Shown here piece after piece: positions 52,785 through 60,896 of a stretch of 64,000 nucleotides of DNA. The stretch's first letter is position 1; every line of letters begins with the position of its first letter. The DNA comes from an uncultured Clostridia bacterium (lineage in GTDB: Bacteria > Bacillota > Clostridia > UBA1212 > UBA1255): positions 1 through 64,000 of the forward strand of contig CAJFUB010000049.1 of NCBI GenBank assembly GCA_904420095.1. Reading direction: 5' to 3'. The translations under genes and the position numbers were made by a program. The notes below the pieces were generated by a model that saw only the letters and a list, made by a program, of their open reading frames with translations, was not told the DNA's origin and ran no database searches.

Positions 52785-53927
52785 CTATTCCTGGATATTG
52801 TTCACCATAGCAAGCAGTTCGACAAAACAAGTGTTTTGATTGAGTTTCTCGATACACTTATCGGATAATTTATTTTGTAGTTTCTTTTTTATGATGTCTT
52901 TTCGGATTCGTTGCTTGAATTCGCGTTTTTTTACAATCGGGGAGCAAACGACGATCGGATAGCAGTTTTCATCGTCGGTCTCTTTGCTTAAAAAATTAAT
53001 ATAATATATAACAGATCTTTCGACCGCCTCCATTGCTTTCTTTTCCTCACCAATAGCAAGATAAGCTTGAGCGAGCAATAAATAACAATCTCCGGAATCA
53101 AAATCGTGATACGGTGGAGGGCACTCATCTTTGAAGATTGCTTGCATAACCGCAAAAAATCTTTCGTAGACCTCAATGGCCTCTGTATAATTGCCATTGT
53201 TGTAATACGCCTTACCTAAGCGAGCAACGTCGTTTTCAAATGCTTGAAGCAAATAATCAATATCACTACACAAATAAGTGGCCTCACGCTCGTGGTTGCC
53301 CATATATTCGTTCACGATCGCCATAGTGGAATATAGCGTAAGATCTGTACGAACGGGGAACTTTCGGGCTTCGGTTGTGGCTAAGTCAAATTTCCTGTTT
53401 GCACTATATAAGAAGGCTAAATTCTGCCGCGCCCACAAAATATCCGAGATGTTCTTTGAATTTGTAATGATGAAATTAGCCTGTCTGATTGTTTCAGGAA
53501 TTATTGCTTCGGCACGTTCCTCGGCATATATCCATCCGTTGTCCGGCAAGGAAAGAGAAACACCCAAGTTCATACAATTATACGTAATGATATAATTGTT
53601 AGGATATTTTTTCAGACCGTCCAGCAAAACATCGTACGCCTTAAGATATGTATCAAGTTTGCCATACTCTTGTATGCTGTTTGCATTTGAAACGATCTTG
53701 AGTGCTTCTTCGGTTTCAGAAGTGTGATCTATGCCAAACAAAAAATCCGTGCTGACATTAAATATTGTTGCCAATGGCACGATCTGCGAAATATCCGGCA
53801 GCCCGGAATCATTTTCCCATTTGGAGATTGCTTGATACGTAACACCTAATCTTTCTGCAAGCTCTTCTTGTGTAAATCCGCGTCCCTTGCGCAGTTTCTT
53901 TATGATTTGCCCCATGGTCATTGCCAT
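52785..53927 (-). CDS. XRE-family regulator with TPR-like domain
   Basis: 380 residues. The N-terminal HTH (about 5-65) reads GQIIKKLRKGRGFTQEELAE then LGVTYQAISKWEN. The rest is helical with TPR-like repeats, for example ARLGKAYYNNGNYTEAIEVYERF and YLLLAQAYLAIGEEKKAMEAV. Such HTH-TPR proteins often sense peptides or stress. The gene is visibly A+T-richer than its neighbours and lies between two copies of an 18-base repeat, which hints at acquisition. GGAGG precedes the start. No obvious target gene. Confidence 0.87.
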   Translation of the reverse strand: MAMTMGQIIKKLRKGRGFTQEELAERLGVTYQAISKWENDSGLPDISQIVPLATIFNVSTDFLFGIDHTSETEEALKIVSNANSIQEYGKLDTYLKAYDVLLDGLKKYPNNYIITYNCMNLGVSLSLPDNGWIYAEERAEAIIPETIRQANFIITNSKNISDILWARQNLAFLYSANRKFDLATTEARKFPVRTDLTLYSTMAIVNEYMGNHEREATYLCSDIDYLLQAFENDVARLGKAYYNNGNYTEAIEVYERFFAVMQAIFKDECPPPYHDFDSGDCYLLLAQAYLAIGEEKKAMEAVERSVIYYINFLSKETDDENCYPIVVCSPIVKKREFKQRIRKDIIKKKLQNKLSDKCIEKLNQNTCFVELLAMVNNIQE

Positions 53928-54143
53928 AATGGAACCTCCATTAATAGTTTATATCGGTACTGTAATGAAATCATATCACATACTGCACGATAACTGAAGC
54001 GACTTAAAAATGAGTGATCTAAACGGTTCGTTGAGTTTTTTATATCATAAATCAGTCTACATAAAACGACGAAAAAAGTGCTCCAACCAACACCAGTTAA
54101 GAGAAGTGGCGGACTTTGTCCGATTCTTTCATTAACGAGCATA
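53928..54143. other. A+T-rich upstream region of the XRE gene
   Basis: No gene seen. On the minus strand a weak promoter TTCAGT-17-TATGAT lies about 40-70 bases before the XRE start. The remaining bases show no recognisable element. Confidence 0.35.
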
Positions 54144-54161
54144 GGGGCTGTAAAAAACAGC
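54144..54161. repeat. Right copy of the 18-base direct repeat
   Basis: Identical to 52698-52715. Here the second arm is followed by TC rather than CC, and the segment runs into the terminator at 54169-54204. Confidence 0.6.
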
Positions 54162-54168
54162 TCAAAAA

Positions 54169-54204
54169 GAGCAAGCTCTTATTTTTGAGCTTGCTCCTCT
54201 TTTT
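54169..54204. terminator. Bidirectional terminator of the dockerin protein gene
   Basis: Perfect ten-base stem GAGCAAGCTC / GAGCTTGCTC (54169-54178 and 54187-54196) with T-runs on both strands. It lies 25 bases beyond the stop of the dockerin gene. Confidence 0.8.
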
Positions 54205-54228
54205 TTCCAGACTTTTTTATACAATCCT

Positions 54229-55845
54229 TCAAGGATTCCCGTCGAATGATTCCGTGGTCTGCGGACCGAGAACTACATCCCAATTCGCCAGATACTGCAA
54301 TAGCAGCGTCGCATCTCTTCCGTCGATCTCGCCGTCGCCGTTGACGTCTGCATACGTCTCATTGATGGTAACATCCCACTCTGCCAGATATTGCAGCAGC
54401 AGCGTAACATCCGCGCCGTTGATCCTGTCGTTGCCGTCGACGTTTCCATACGTCGGTTCCGATCCATCGGAAAGCTTTGTGAAACGGATATTATCGATAT
54501 ACAGCGTTTCAGCGCGCACACCGAGCTTCAGCGTGGACTGCGTGGAAATCAAAGCGTTCTCAACGGTAACCAGAACGGTTCCCTCCGCGTCGAGAATCTG
54601 CGCGTCGCTGTAATATTTTTCGGAATACATTGCGCTTTCCGTCATTTCCGGATTTGCATATTTCACCTGGGCAAACAGACTGCCGTCGGCATAAAACTGA
54701 ATCGTCCCCGCATCGTCGTCGACGATCTTATAGGTATGGAATTCATTGGTCGCCTCTACCGCATCGGCAAAGAAATAACCTTTGACCTGAAGCTTGTTTA
54801 AAGTGCTGTCAAAATATTTTACAAAGATTTCGATCCCCTGCTTGCCATCCTTCGTCCGGAACGAGAAGCCGATTCCCGTCGTGCCCGTCGTGCTGTCCGC
54901 TCCGTCGCTTCTGGCGCCGTCGTTCTCAAAGAACGGCGTTGTCCCCTCGTCGCCCGGTCTTACGTAAAATCCGCAGAAATTCGAGCCGCCGGTTCCTTTG
55001 AGATCCAAGGAGATTTCACTTCCGCCTTTCCATCTGTCGTCAAATTCCGCCTGCGAAAATTGGGAAAGCATCGCGCTGTGGTCGTCCGCCACGACTACAG
55101 AGGATGTAGGGTTTCCGGCCAGAGGCGTCCAATTGACGCGGAAAGGATTTCCTTCCGCATAGGAAACACCGTACAGATCATAGCCCGCTTCCAGATCGTT
55201 GAAGTCAAACGTATATTCCGGAACCGCATCGAGCGCCTCAGGAATCACTTCCGTTCGTTCCGGAGGCGGCATATCATCCAGAGTGTTCGCGGCGCAATAC
55301 GCGGCATCGTAAGCGCTTGCCTCCGCCTCGCTCTTGAAGAAGCCAACGTATGCAATACGCGTTTCCGCGTCGGTGGTGTTTCCTACAAGCAGGCGTATAT
55401 TCGTTATATTATCCGTTCCCACACCCGCAAAGCAGTCTGCCACAGAATAAATTTTCAGGTGCCAGGCATTGTCTGCCGTCATATTGGGCGCAGTAAACGA
55501 TCCTGGTTGTCCCCACGCCAATCCGCCGTCGGTTGCGACGTAATGATTGTTTCCGACAAACGAGGTATTGGATGCGCCGGCATATTTCACCGCCATATAT
55601 CCGTACTCGCTGGGAACGCTGATCCCTGCAAGCGAAATCCACGGATCGCTCCCTTCCGTGATCACGCCGATATATTCTCCGCCGGCGGATGTCGTGATTT
55701 CGACGTTGTTCCCCGTTACGGAGGTCTCCGACATCACATAAACGTACGTGTCGTCATACGCTTCCTCGGCCGAAAGCGCAAAGCTGCCCGTGAGCAGGCT
55801 TGCGGCGACCGATAAAGCCAAAACAAGACTTAAAACTTTTTTCAT
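54229..55845 (-). CDS. Secreted dockerin-bearing multi-module protein
   Basis: 538 residues. Signal peptide (1-25); an N-terminal beta domain (about 28-195); a laminin-G/concanavalin-like module (about 215-460) ending with DAEGTVLVTVENA and LYIDNIRF; and a type I dockerin (about 468-528) of two EF-hand-like repeats, GNVDGNDRINGADVTLLLQY and ADVNGDGEIDGRDATLLLQY. The dockerin should plug into a cohesin on a scaffoldin or cell-surface anchor, giving a cellulosome-like assembly; none is in the window. No catalytic motif is recognised. The second module is related to those in the proteins at 17634 and 20307. ATG follows GGAGGA. Confidence 0.88.
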   Translation of the reverse strand: MKKVLSLVLALSVAASLLTGSFALSAEEAYDDTYVYVMSETSVTGNNVEITTSAGGEYIGVITEGSDPWISLAGISVPSEYGYMAVKYAGASNTSFVGNNHYVATDGGLAWGQPGSFTAPNMTADNAWHLKIYSVADCFAGVGTDNITNIRLLVGNTTDAETRIAYVGFFKSEAEASAYDAAYCAANTLDDMPPPERTEVIPEALDAVPEYTFDFNDLEAGYDLYGVSYAEGNPFRVNWTPLAGNPTSSVVVADDHSAMLSQFSQAEFDDRWKGGSEISLDLKGTGGSNFCGFYVRPGDEGTTPFFENDGARSDGADSTTGTTGIGFSFRTKDGKQGIEIFVKYFDSTLNKLQVKGYFFADAVEATNEFHTYKIVDDDAGTIQFYADGSLFAQVKYANPEMTESAMYSEKYYSDAQILDAEGTVLVTVENALISTQSTLKLGVRAETLYIDNIRFTKLSDGSEPTYGNVDGNDRINGADVTLLLQYLAEWDVTINETYADVNGDGEIDGRDATLLLQYLANWDVVLGPQTTESFDGNP

Positions 55846-56016
55846 GATTCTCCTCCAAAAACATATTTAGGAATGCGGAATTCCTATCTCAATGTTTTTA
55901 TTATAATAGTTCATATTCTTAATTGCAATATTTTTTTCATATATTACAAATAAAATCTATCAATCTGTCTAACAGTACCGTTCTTTGAAAATTTCAATGT
56001 TTTTTTATTTTTCCTA

Positions 56017-56045
56017 TTGTCAACCAGGTTTTTCCGTGGTATAAT
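56017..56045 (+). promoter_or_regulatory. Promoter of tRNA-Gln
   Basis: TTGTCA (56017-56022), 17-base spacer, TATAAT (56040-56045), about 40 bases before the tRNA. The 55846-56016 interval before it is A+T-rich with no gene. Confidence 0.7.
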
Positions 56046-56086
56046 AGCCAGCGTTGTATCGTTAATGATGCAGCATATTAATGCAG

Positions 56087-56160
56087 TGCGGAATTGTGTA
56101 ATGGTAGCACGAATGACTCTGACTCATTTTGTCTGGGTTCGAATCCTAGTTCCGCAGCCA
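56087..56160 (+). tRNA. tRNA-Gln (anticodon CUG)
   Basis: 74 nt with encoded CCA. Acceptor stem TGCGGAA / TTCCGCA, discriminator G, anticodon stem AATGA / TCATT with loop CTCTGAC, T-arm CTGGG-TTCGAAT-CCTAG. The anticodon CTG reads CAG codons. Confidence 0.93.
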
Positions 56161-56163
56161 GTG

Positions 56164-56192
56164 ATCCCCCGAAGCTTCGGGGGATTTTATTT
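56164..56192 (+). terminator. Terminator of tRNA-Gln
   Basis: Self-complementary stem ATCCCCCGAAG / CTTCGGGGGAT followed by TTTATTTTTA. Confidence 0.8.
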
Positions 56193-56210
56193 TTATTTCA
56201 AGATTTTCTA

Positions 56211-56238
56211 TTGAATATTTAAGAATAAGTGGTATAAT
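56211..56238 (+). promoter_or_regulatory. Promoter of the RNase J gene
   Basis: TTGAAT (56211-56216), 16-base spacer, TATAAT (56233-56238). A leader of about 100 bases without an obvious structure precedes the ATG. Confidence 0.55.
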
Positions 56239-56344
56239 AAAAAGACTGGTTTTTATTGTTCGGATACGTCATACGAAGAACAGCTGTTATTCTATTTTTT
56301 GCAAAATAGTATACATAAATATTTATGTTGGAGGAATATCTGAT

Positions 56345-58069
56345 ATGGCACAATTATCAAAAAATAAAAAAAGACTCAGAATCATACCCTTAGGCGGAAT
56401 TTGCGAAATTGGCAAAAACCTGACGGTTTTTGAGACGGATAACGACATGATTCTTGTCGACTGCGGCGTAGCATTCCCGGAGGACGACATGCCCGGCATC
56501 GACGCCATCATACCGGATTTTACCTATATTATGCAAAACAAAGACAAGCTTCGTGCGATTGTACTGACGCACGGGCACGAGGATCATATCGGCGCTCTTC
56601 CATATTTTCTGAAAGAACTCAACGTCCCGATTTACGGTACAAAGCTGACGCTGGCGCTTGTCGAGAAAAAGCTGGAGGATTTTAATCTCGCGGCTTCTGC
56701 GGATCTGCAGGTGGTAAAGCACAGCGAGATGATCATGAAAGGAGATTTTTGCATTGAATTTATCCGCACGAATCACAGTATTGCCGACGCATGCGCGCTG
56801 GCGATCATCACGCCGTGCGGCATCGTGATTCATACGGGAGATTTCAAGGTCGACTATACTCCGATCGACGGCGCTCCCATCGATTTGATGCGTTTCGCGG
56901 AGCTGGGAGAGAAAGGCGTTTTGCTTTTAATGGCCGACAGTACGAACGCCGAGCGCAGAGGGTTCACAATGTCGGAGAGAACCGTCGGCGCGACATTTGA
57001 CGATATTTTCTCCAGGACGAAGGGACGTCTGATCGTTGCAACCTTTTCCTCCAACATTCACAGAGTCCAGCAGATCATCGATACCGCCGTAAAGTTCAAT
57101 CGGAAATGCGTAATCTGCGGCAGAAGCATGGTAAACGTCATCGATGTGGCGCTTCAGACCGGATATATGAAGCATACGGAAAATACGTTGATCGATATGG
57201 AAGAAATCGACAAATATCCGCCGGAACAGCTTGTCGTTATTACGACGGGCAGTCAGGGAGAACCAATGTCGGCGCTGACGCGCATGGCGGTAGCCACGCA
57301 CCGGCAAATCGACATCGTGCCGGGAGACACCGTAATCATTTCCGCAAGCCCGATTCCCGGCAACGAAAAGCCGATCAACAAGATGATCGACGAACTGTTC
57401 AAGCGCGGCGCAAACGTCATTTACAAATCAATTGCAGAGGTTCACGTTTCCGGACATGCCTGCGAGGAAGAGCTCAAATTAATGCAGGCAATTGTTAAGC
57501 CGAAATATTTTATGCCGGTACACGGCGAATTCCGTCATCTGACACGCCATAAAAATATCGCCGTCCGAATGGGAATGCCGGAGGAAAACGTGTTTATTAT
57601 GGATAACGGCAAGGTTCTGGAATTCAACGGCGATGAAATCAAGACGGATGAGACTGTTATTTCCGGGAACGTCCTGATCGACGGCCTCAGCGTGGGAGAC
57701 GTCGGCAACATCGTGCTCAGAGACCGCCGCCACCTGGCGGAGGACGGTCTGATCGTCGCCGTAATGTCTATCAATTCCGCCACAGGAGAAGTGCTTGCCG
57801 GTCCAGACATCATATCCAGAGGCTTTGTTTATATGCGCGAGTCGGAAGAAATGATTACACACATCAAAGAGGTAGCGATCGACGCGCTCAACCGCACGGA
57901 TTCCCTTTCCGCTCCCAGAAGGCACGACTGGGCGCTGAAGAAAACGAGTATTCGCGACGCAATTCACAATTACGTATACGAGCAAACAAAACGGAACCCC
58001 ATGATTCTTCCGATCATTATGGAAATCGATCCGAGCAATCTTCCGAAGAATTCCGATCCGGAATCGTGA
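56345..58069 (+). CDS. rnj: Ribonuclease J
   Basis: 574 residues. Metallo-beta-lactamase core with the zinc motif LTHGHEDHIGALPYF, the later VIHTGDFKVD and the beta-CASP motifs LLMADSTNAER, ITTGSQGEPMSALTRMA and MPVHGEFRHL; the C-terminal domain begins after about residue 450. It combines endonuclease and 5'-3' exonuclease activity in mRNA turnover and rRNA maturation. GGAGGA before ATG supports the start. Which of J1 or J2 it matches best cannot be told here. Ends at a strong terminator. Confidence 0.96.
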   Translation: MAQLSKNKKRLRIIPLGGICEIGKNLTVFETDNDMILVDCGVAFPEDDMPGIDAIIPDFTYIMQNKDKLRAIVLTHGHEDHIGALPYFLKELNVPIYGTKLTLALVEKKLEDFNLAASADLQVVKHSEMIMKGDFCIEFIRTNHSIADACALAIITPCGIVIHTGDFKVDYTPIDGAPIDLMRFAELGEKGVLLLMADSTNAERRGFTMSERTVGATFDDIFSRTKGRLIVATFSSNIHRVQQIIDTAVKFNRKCVICGRSMVNVIDVALQTGYMKHTENTLIDMEEIDKYPPEQLVVITTGSQGEPMSALTRMAVATHRQIDIVPGDTVIISASPIPGNEKPINKMIDELFKRGANVIYKSIAEVHVSGHACEEELKLMQAIVKPKYFMPVHGEFRHLTRHKNIAVRMGMPEENVFIMDNGKVLEFNGDEIKTDETVISGNVLIDGLSVGDVGNIVLRDRRHLAEDGLIVAVMSINSATGEVLAGPDIISRGFVYMRESEEMITHIKEVAIDALNRTDSLSAPRRHDWALKKTSIRDAIHNYVYEQTKRNPMILPIIMEIDPSNLPKNSDPES

Positions 58070-58111
58070 CGGCAGCAAACGGAAATTTTTCGCCCGCAGC
58101 CGGGGATAGCA

Positions 58112-58149
58112 AAAGAGGGAAAGCGTTCATGAACGCTTTCCCTCTTTAT
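58112..58149. terminator. Strong bidirectional terminator after RNase J
   Basis: Long stem AAAGAGGGAAAGCGTTC / GAACGCTTTCCCTCTTT (58112 to 58147), followed by ATTTGT on the plus strand. Also placed to end the minus-strand metallophosphoesterase gene. Confidence 0.85.
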
Positions 58150-58189
58150 TTGTCCTTATCAAGCGGAGCTCCAATGCCCCTAAGCAGGC

Positions 58190-59206
58190 TTATTTTCTCT
58201 TAAGCGTAATAACGGAAACGGAGGGCGGGTTGCAGAAGCGGAAGCCCGGAAACCCGGATGCGCCAAGCCCCGTTGAAATATAATTATATCTCCCCTGCCC
58301 GTCCGAATGAAGCCCGGCAGAATCCTCCTCCTGCGGAAAGAGTCCTTTTCCTTTAATATAAACGGCTCCCAGCAGCGGAAGCCGAACCTGGCCGCCGTGC
58401 GTATGACCGGAAATCGACAGATCATAATCCACCTCTGTCAGACGCTGAGCATTTACTTCTTTCAGCCTTGCATTCACGTCATAATCAATTGGCTTATGCG
58501 TCACACAGATGCTGAAATGCTTATCCACATCAAAATTGAGCGCATCAAACTGTTCTTCCTTATAATCGATTCCCGTAAAATAAATTGCTTCCCCGTTTTT
58601 TTCGATCATTTGAATCGGATACACGAACTTTGCGCCCAAGTCTTCCAGCTGTTCCATCAGCTTTGTCTTCTCCCTCGGTTCGATGCACATATTCCAATTT
58701 TCGCCAAGCTGATCGACATTTTCCGGAACATAGTCCGCCTCTCCCAAAATATACAGGATCGGTACGTCCCTTTTTTCGATATCCGTAAGCAGATCAACGA
58801 TGTCCCAATAATCTCCGGAGTCCGCATCCGTCATATAGTCCCCCGTCAGGAGAATCATATCGTATTCCAGGCTGTCGATCAGACTGACGAGGTTTTTATT
58901 CTCCGTACCGAATTTTCTTCCATGCAGATCGCTGATCTGAAGAATACGGTATCCGTCAAACGAGGCGGGAATCTGAGCATGCGTCACCGTTACATAGTCC
59001 ACTATAATGCGGCCGTTATCATACAGCGTATATACGATCAGAGCCAGGAGCAGCACAAAGGAGACCGGTATCATCAGCCATTTATAGCTTTTCTTTTTAT
59101 CCGGCACCATTTTAAAGCGATTTTTTTCTTCTTTTTTCACGCGGCGTTTCGCCCTATGTTCCCGATATCTTTCGGCAAGCGATCTGCCGCTCTTCTTTGC
59201 AAACAT
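58190..59206 (-). CDS. Membrane-anchored metallophosphoesterase with altered GNHD motif
   Basis: 338 residues. A highly basic N-terminus (1-41), one membrane helix (about 42-62), then a calcineurin-like domain as in YkuE-type proteins: ISDLHGRKFG (91-100), LLTGDYMTD (119-127), CVTHKP and SGHTHGGQVRLP. The third motif, normally GNHD, reads GEAD (155-158), so the metal-bridging Asn and the following His are both replaced. Activity may be reduced or changed. Members act on membrane-proximal phosphoesters, possibly lipid A- or UDP-linked lipids in other bacteria. It stands alone between a terminator and coaX. Confidence 0.88.
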   Translation of the reverse strand: MFAKKSGRSLAERYREHRAKRRVKKEEKNRFKMVPDKKKSYKWLMIPVSFVLLLALIVYTLYDNGRIIVDYVTVTHAQIPASFDGYRILQISDLHGRKFGTENKNLVSLIDSLEYDMILLTGDYMTDADSGDYWDIVDLLTDIEKRDVPILYILGEADYVPENVDQLGENWNMCIEPREKTKLMEQLEDLGAKFVYPIQMIEKNGEAIYFTGIDYKEEQFDALNFDVDKHFSICVTHKPIDYDVNARLKEVNAQRLTEVDYDLSISGHTHGGQVRLPLLGAVYIKGKGLFPQEEDSAGLHSDGQGRYNYISTGLGASGFPGFRFCNPPSVSVITLKRK

Positions 59207-59248
59207 GCGCCGTTCCCCGTTTTGCTCAAATCCAAATCAATATTACAT

Positions 59249-60016
59249 TCATGATATATTCTTTTGATATAAAATATATAAGCCCTCCAGAAGAAGATTC
59301 GGGTTATATACAATCTGATGCTTAGTGTACTGTGATATCACCTCTGCCAAGCCTCCCGTGGCTACGACAAAGCATTCCGTTCCCAGCTCTTCGTTAAATC
59401 GGTCGATCATACCGTCCAGCATACTCGCATTGCCGAAAACAACGCCCGACTTCATGCAGTCGATCGTATTGGAGCCGACTGCGCGCTTCGGCGCTTCAAT
59501 GCTGACCTGCTGAAGCTGCGCAGCCTTTGCGGTCAAAGCATTCAGAGAGGTTTTGACACCCGGTAAAATCGCTCCGCCGAGAATCGTATTTTTCTCTGAA
59601 ATTACAGTAAGTGTCGTCGCGGTTCCCATGTCCGCAACGATAATTGGCTTGGGATACAGCGCTGCCGCCGCAACGCTATCCACAAGCAGATCGCTGCCGA
59701 GCTGCGCCGGATTGTCAATCCCGATATTGATTCCCGTTTTCATGCCGGGGCCTACGATCAGAGGCTTCCTGTCCGTCAGCAGGCGCACCGCGGTAGCAAG
59801 CGGCTCCGTAATCAGCGGCACGACAGAAGATATGATGGCTCCATCGATGGAATGAATGTCAATATCATGTATGGAAAAAACGGACTGGAGCAGGACGGCG
59901 GTCTCGTCCGCCGTCCTATTCTGGTCCGAAGCAAGTCTGGAAATGAATCGCAGCCGGTCTCTATCATATACGCCTACGACAATATTTGTATTTCCTACGT
60001 CAACCGTTAATACCAT
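59249..60016 (-). CDS. coaX: Type III pantothenate kinase
   Basis: 255 residues, the normal length. DVGNTNIVVGVYD (5-17) is the N-terminal phosphate-binding motif; GPGMKTGINIGIDNPAQLGSD and VADMGTATTLTVIS are conserved blocks, as is GGAILPGVKTSLNAL. It phosphorylates pantothenate, the first step of coenzyme A synthesis, and is insensitive to CoA feedback in characterised members. GGAGGAT precedes ATG. It follows the ECF S-component gene by 26 bases, suggesting joint uptake and trapping of pantothenate. Confidence 0.94.
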   Translation of the reverse strand: MVLTVDVGNTNIVVGVYDRDRLRFISRLASDQNRTADETAVLLQSVFSIHDIDIHSIDGAIISSVVPLITEPLATAVRLLTDRKPLIVGPGMKTGINIGIDNPAQLGSDLLVDSVAAAALYPKPIIVADMGTATTLTVISEKNTILGGAILPGVKTSLNALTAKAAQLQQVSIEAPKRAVGSNTIDCMKSGVVFGNASMLDGMIDRFNEELGTECFVVATGGLAEVISQYTKHQIVYNPNLLLEGLYILYQKNIS

Positions 60017-60042
60017 GTCTATCCTCCAGGAAAGGTGCGTTC

Positions 60043-60618
60043 TTATCGTTTTCCGGAGCGCGCCATTTTCAGGACGCTCACAACCGCCGGTGCAAAAACA
60101 ATATTGACCGCCAGTTCGATCAGAAAATTAATGCCGATCATTACAACAAACGTATAATAAAATATATTCGTGCCTCCGGCCAATTCCGAAAGCGTGTCTT
60201 TAAAAATCAGCAGCAGCGCCGCGCAGAAAATGCCCGTATTTACAAGCGGACACGCAATCGCAGAAACATATGCGCCGAGATAGTGATTTTTCTTGGATAG
60301 AGATTTGTAAAGGACGCCGGAAACGAAACCCGCCGCAATCCCCTTCAGCATGCAGACGATCGCCGTCGCTACCGGGTTCGCGATCCAAAGGACGTTGCCG
60401 ACCGTAATACAATCAATAATCACTACGATTCCAAACACTCCGCCGAGAAACGCACCGCCCGCAGGGCCGTAAAGAGCGGCTCCTACGATAATCGGAACAA
60501 GCACGAGTGAAATCGAAAAATTTCCGATTCTGATGTAATTCCCTATGATCTGCAGCACTACAACAATTGCTGCGAATAGGGCCATGCCCACCATGGTCTG
60601 TACTTTTCTTTTATTCAT
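60043..60618 (-). CDS. ECF transporter substrate-binding (S) component, probably for pantothenate
   Basis: 191 residues, five to six hydrophobic helices, with the usual N-terminal MNKRKVQTMVGMALFAAIVV carrying the Ala-motif helix for ECF docking, and the loop segments SLVLVPIIVGAALYGPAGGAFLG. ATG 60618 is chosen because AGGAGG lies nine bases upstream. The ATPase and T components must be encoded elsewhere. Direct linkage to coaX suggests pantothenate (PanT-like) as substrate; that is context-based inference. Confidence 0.88.
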   Translation of the reverse strand: MNKRKVQTMVGMALFAAIVVVLQIIGNYIRIGNFSISLVLVPIIVGAALYGPAGGAFLGGVFGIVVIIDCITVGNVLWIANPVATAIVCMLKGIAAGFVSGVLYKSLSKKNHYLGAYVSAIACPLVNTGIFCAALLLIFKDTLSELAGGTNIFYYTFVVMIGINFLIELAVNIVFAPAVVSVLKMARSGKR

Positions 60619-60758
60619 TTGATACAACCTCCTGCTGCTGTTCTGTATCAGATACAGCGCAAATTACAGTATAAAAACTGCTTTCTTATATTACCACGCT
60701 TTCAGAATTGTTTCAATCCCATTTTAGATGAAGCAGCACGCATAAGAAGCGCTCCTTA

Positions 60759-60823
60759 CGTTAATATGCCCGCAAATCGGCAGGCCAATTCCCAAAGGCG
60801 CTTTATTCCGATTTGCATTAACG
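60759..60823 (-). promoter_or_regulatory. Long imperfect hairpin in the leader of the ECF-coaX genes
   Basis: Outer stem CGTTAAT / ATTAACG (60759-60765 with 60817-60823) and inner stem GCAAATCGG / CCGATTTGC (60772-60780 with 60808-60816), with a six-base bulge and a 27-base terminal loop. It lies upstream of the glycosyltransferase promoter, so it is only transcribed in the minus direction, into the ECF gene 140 bases away. It matches no riboswitch I recognise. Confidence 0.4.
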
Positions 60824-60828
60824 TCCGC

Positions 60829-60858
60829 TTGATAGTATAATACTGCCCGTGATATAAA
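60829..60858 (+). promoter_or_regulatory. Promoter of the glycosyltransferase gene
   Basis: TTGATA (60829-60834), 18-base spacer, TATAAA (60853-60858), about 38 bases before ATG. Confidence 0.6.
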
Positions 60859-60896
60859 ATTTTTATCATGAAACAGGATAAAGGACGGATTTTAGA

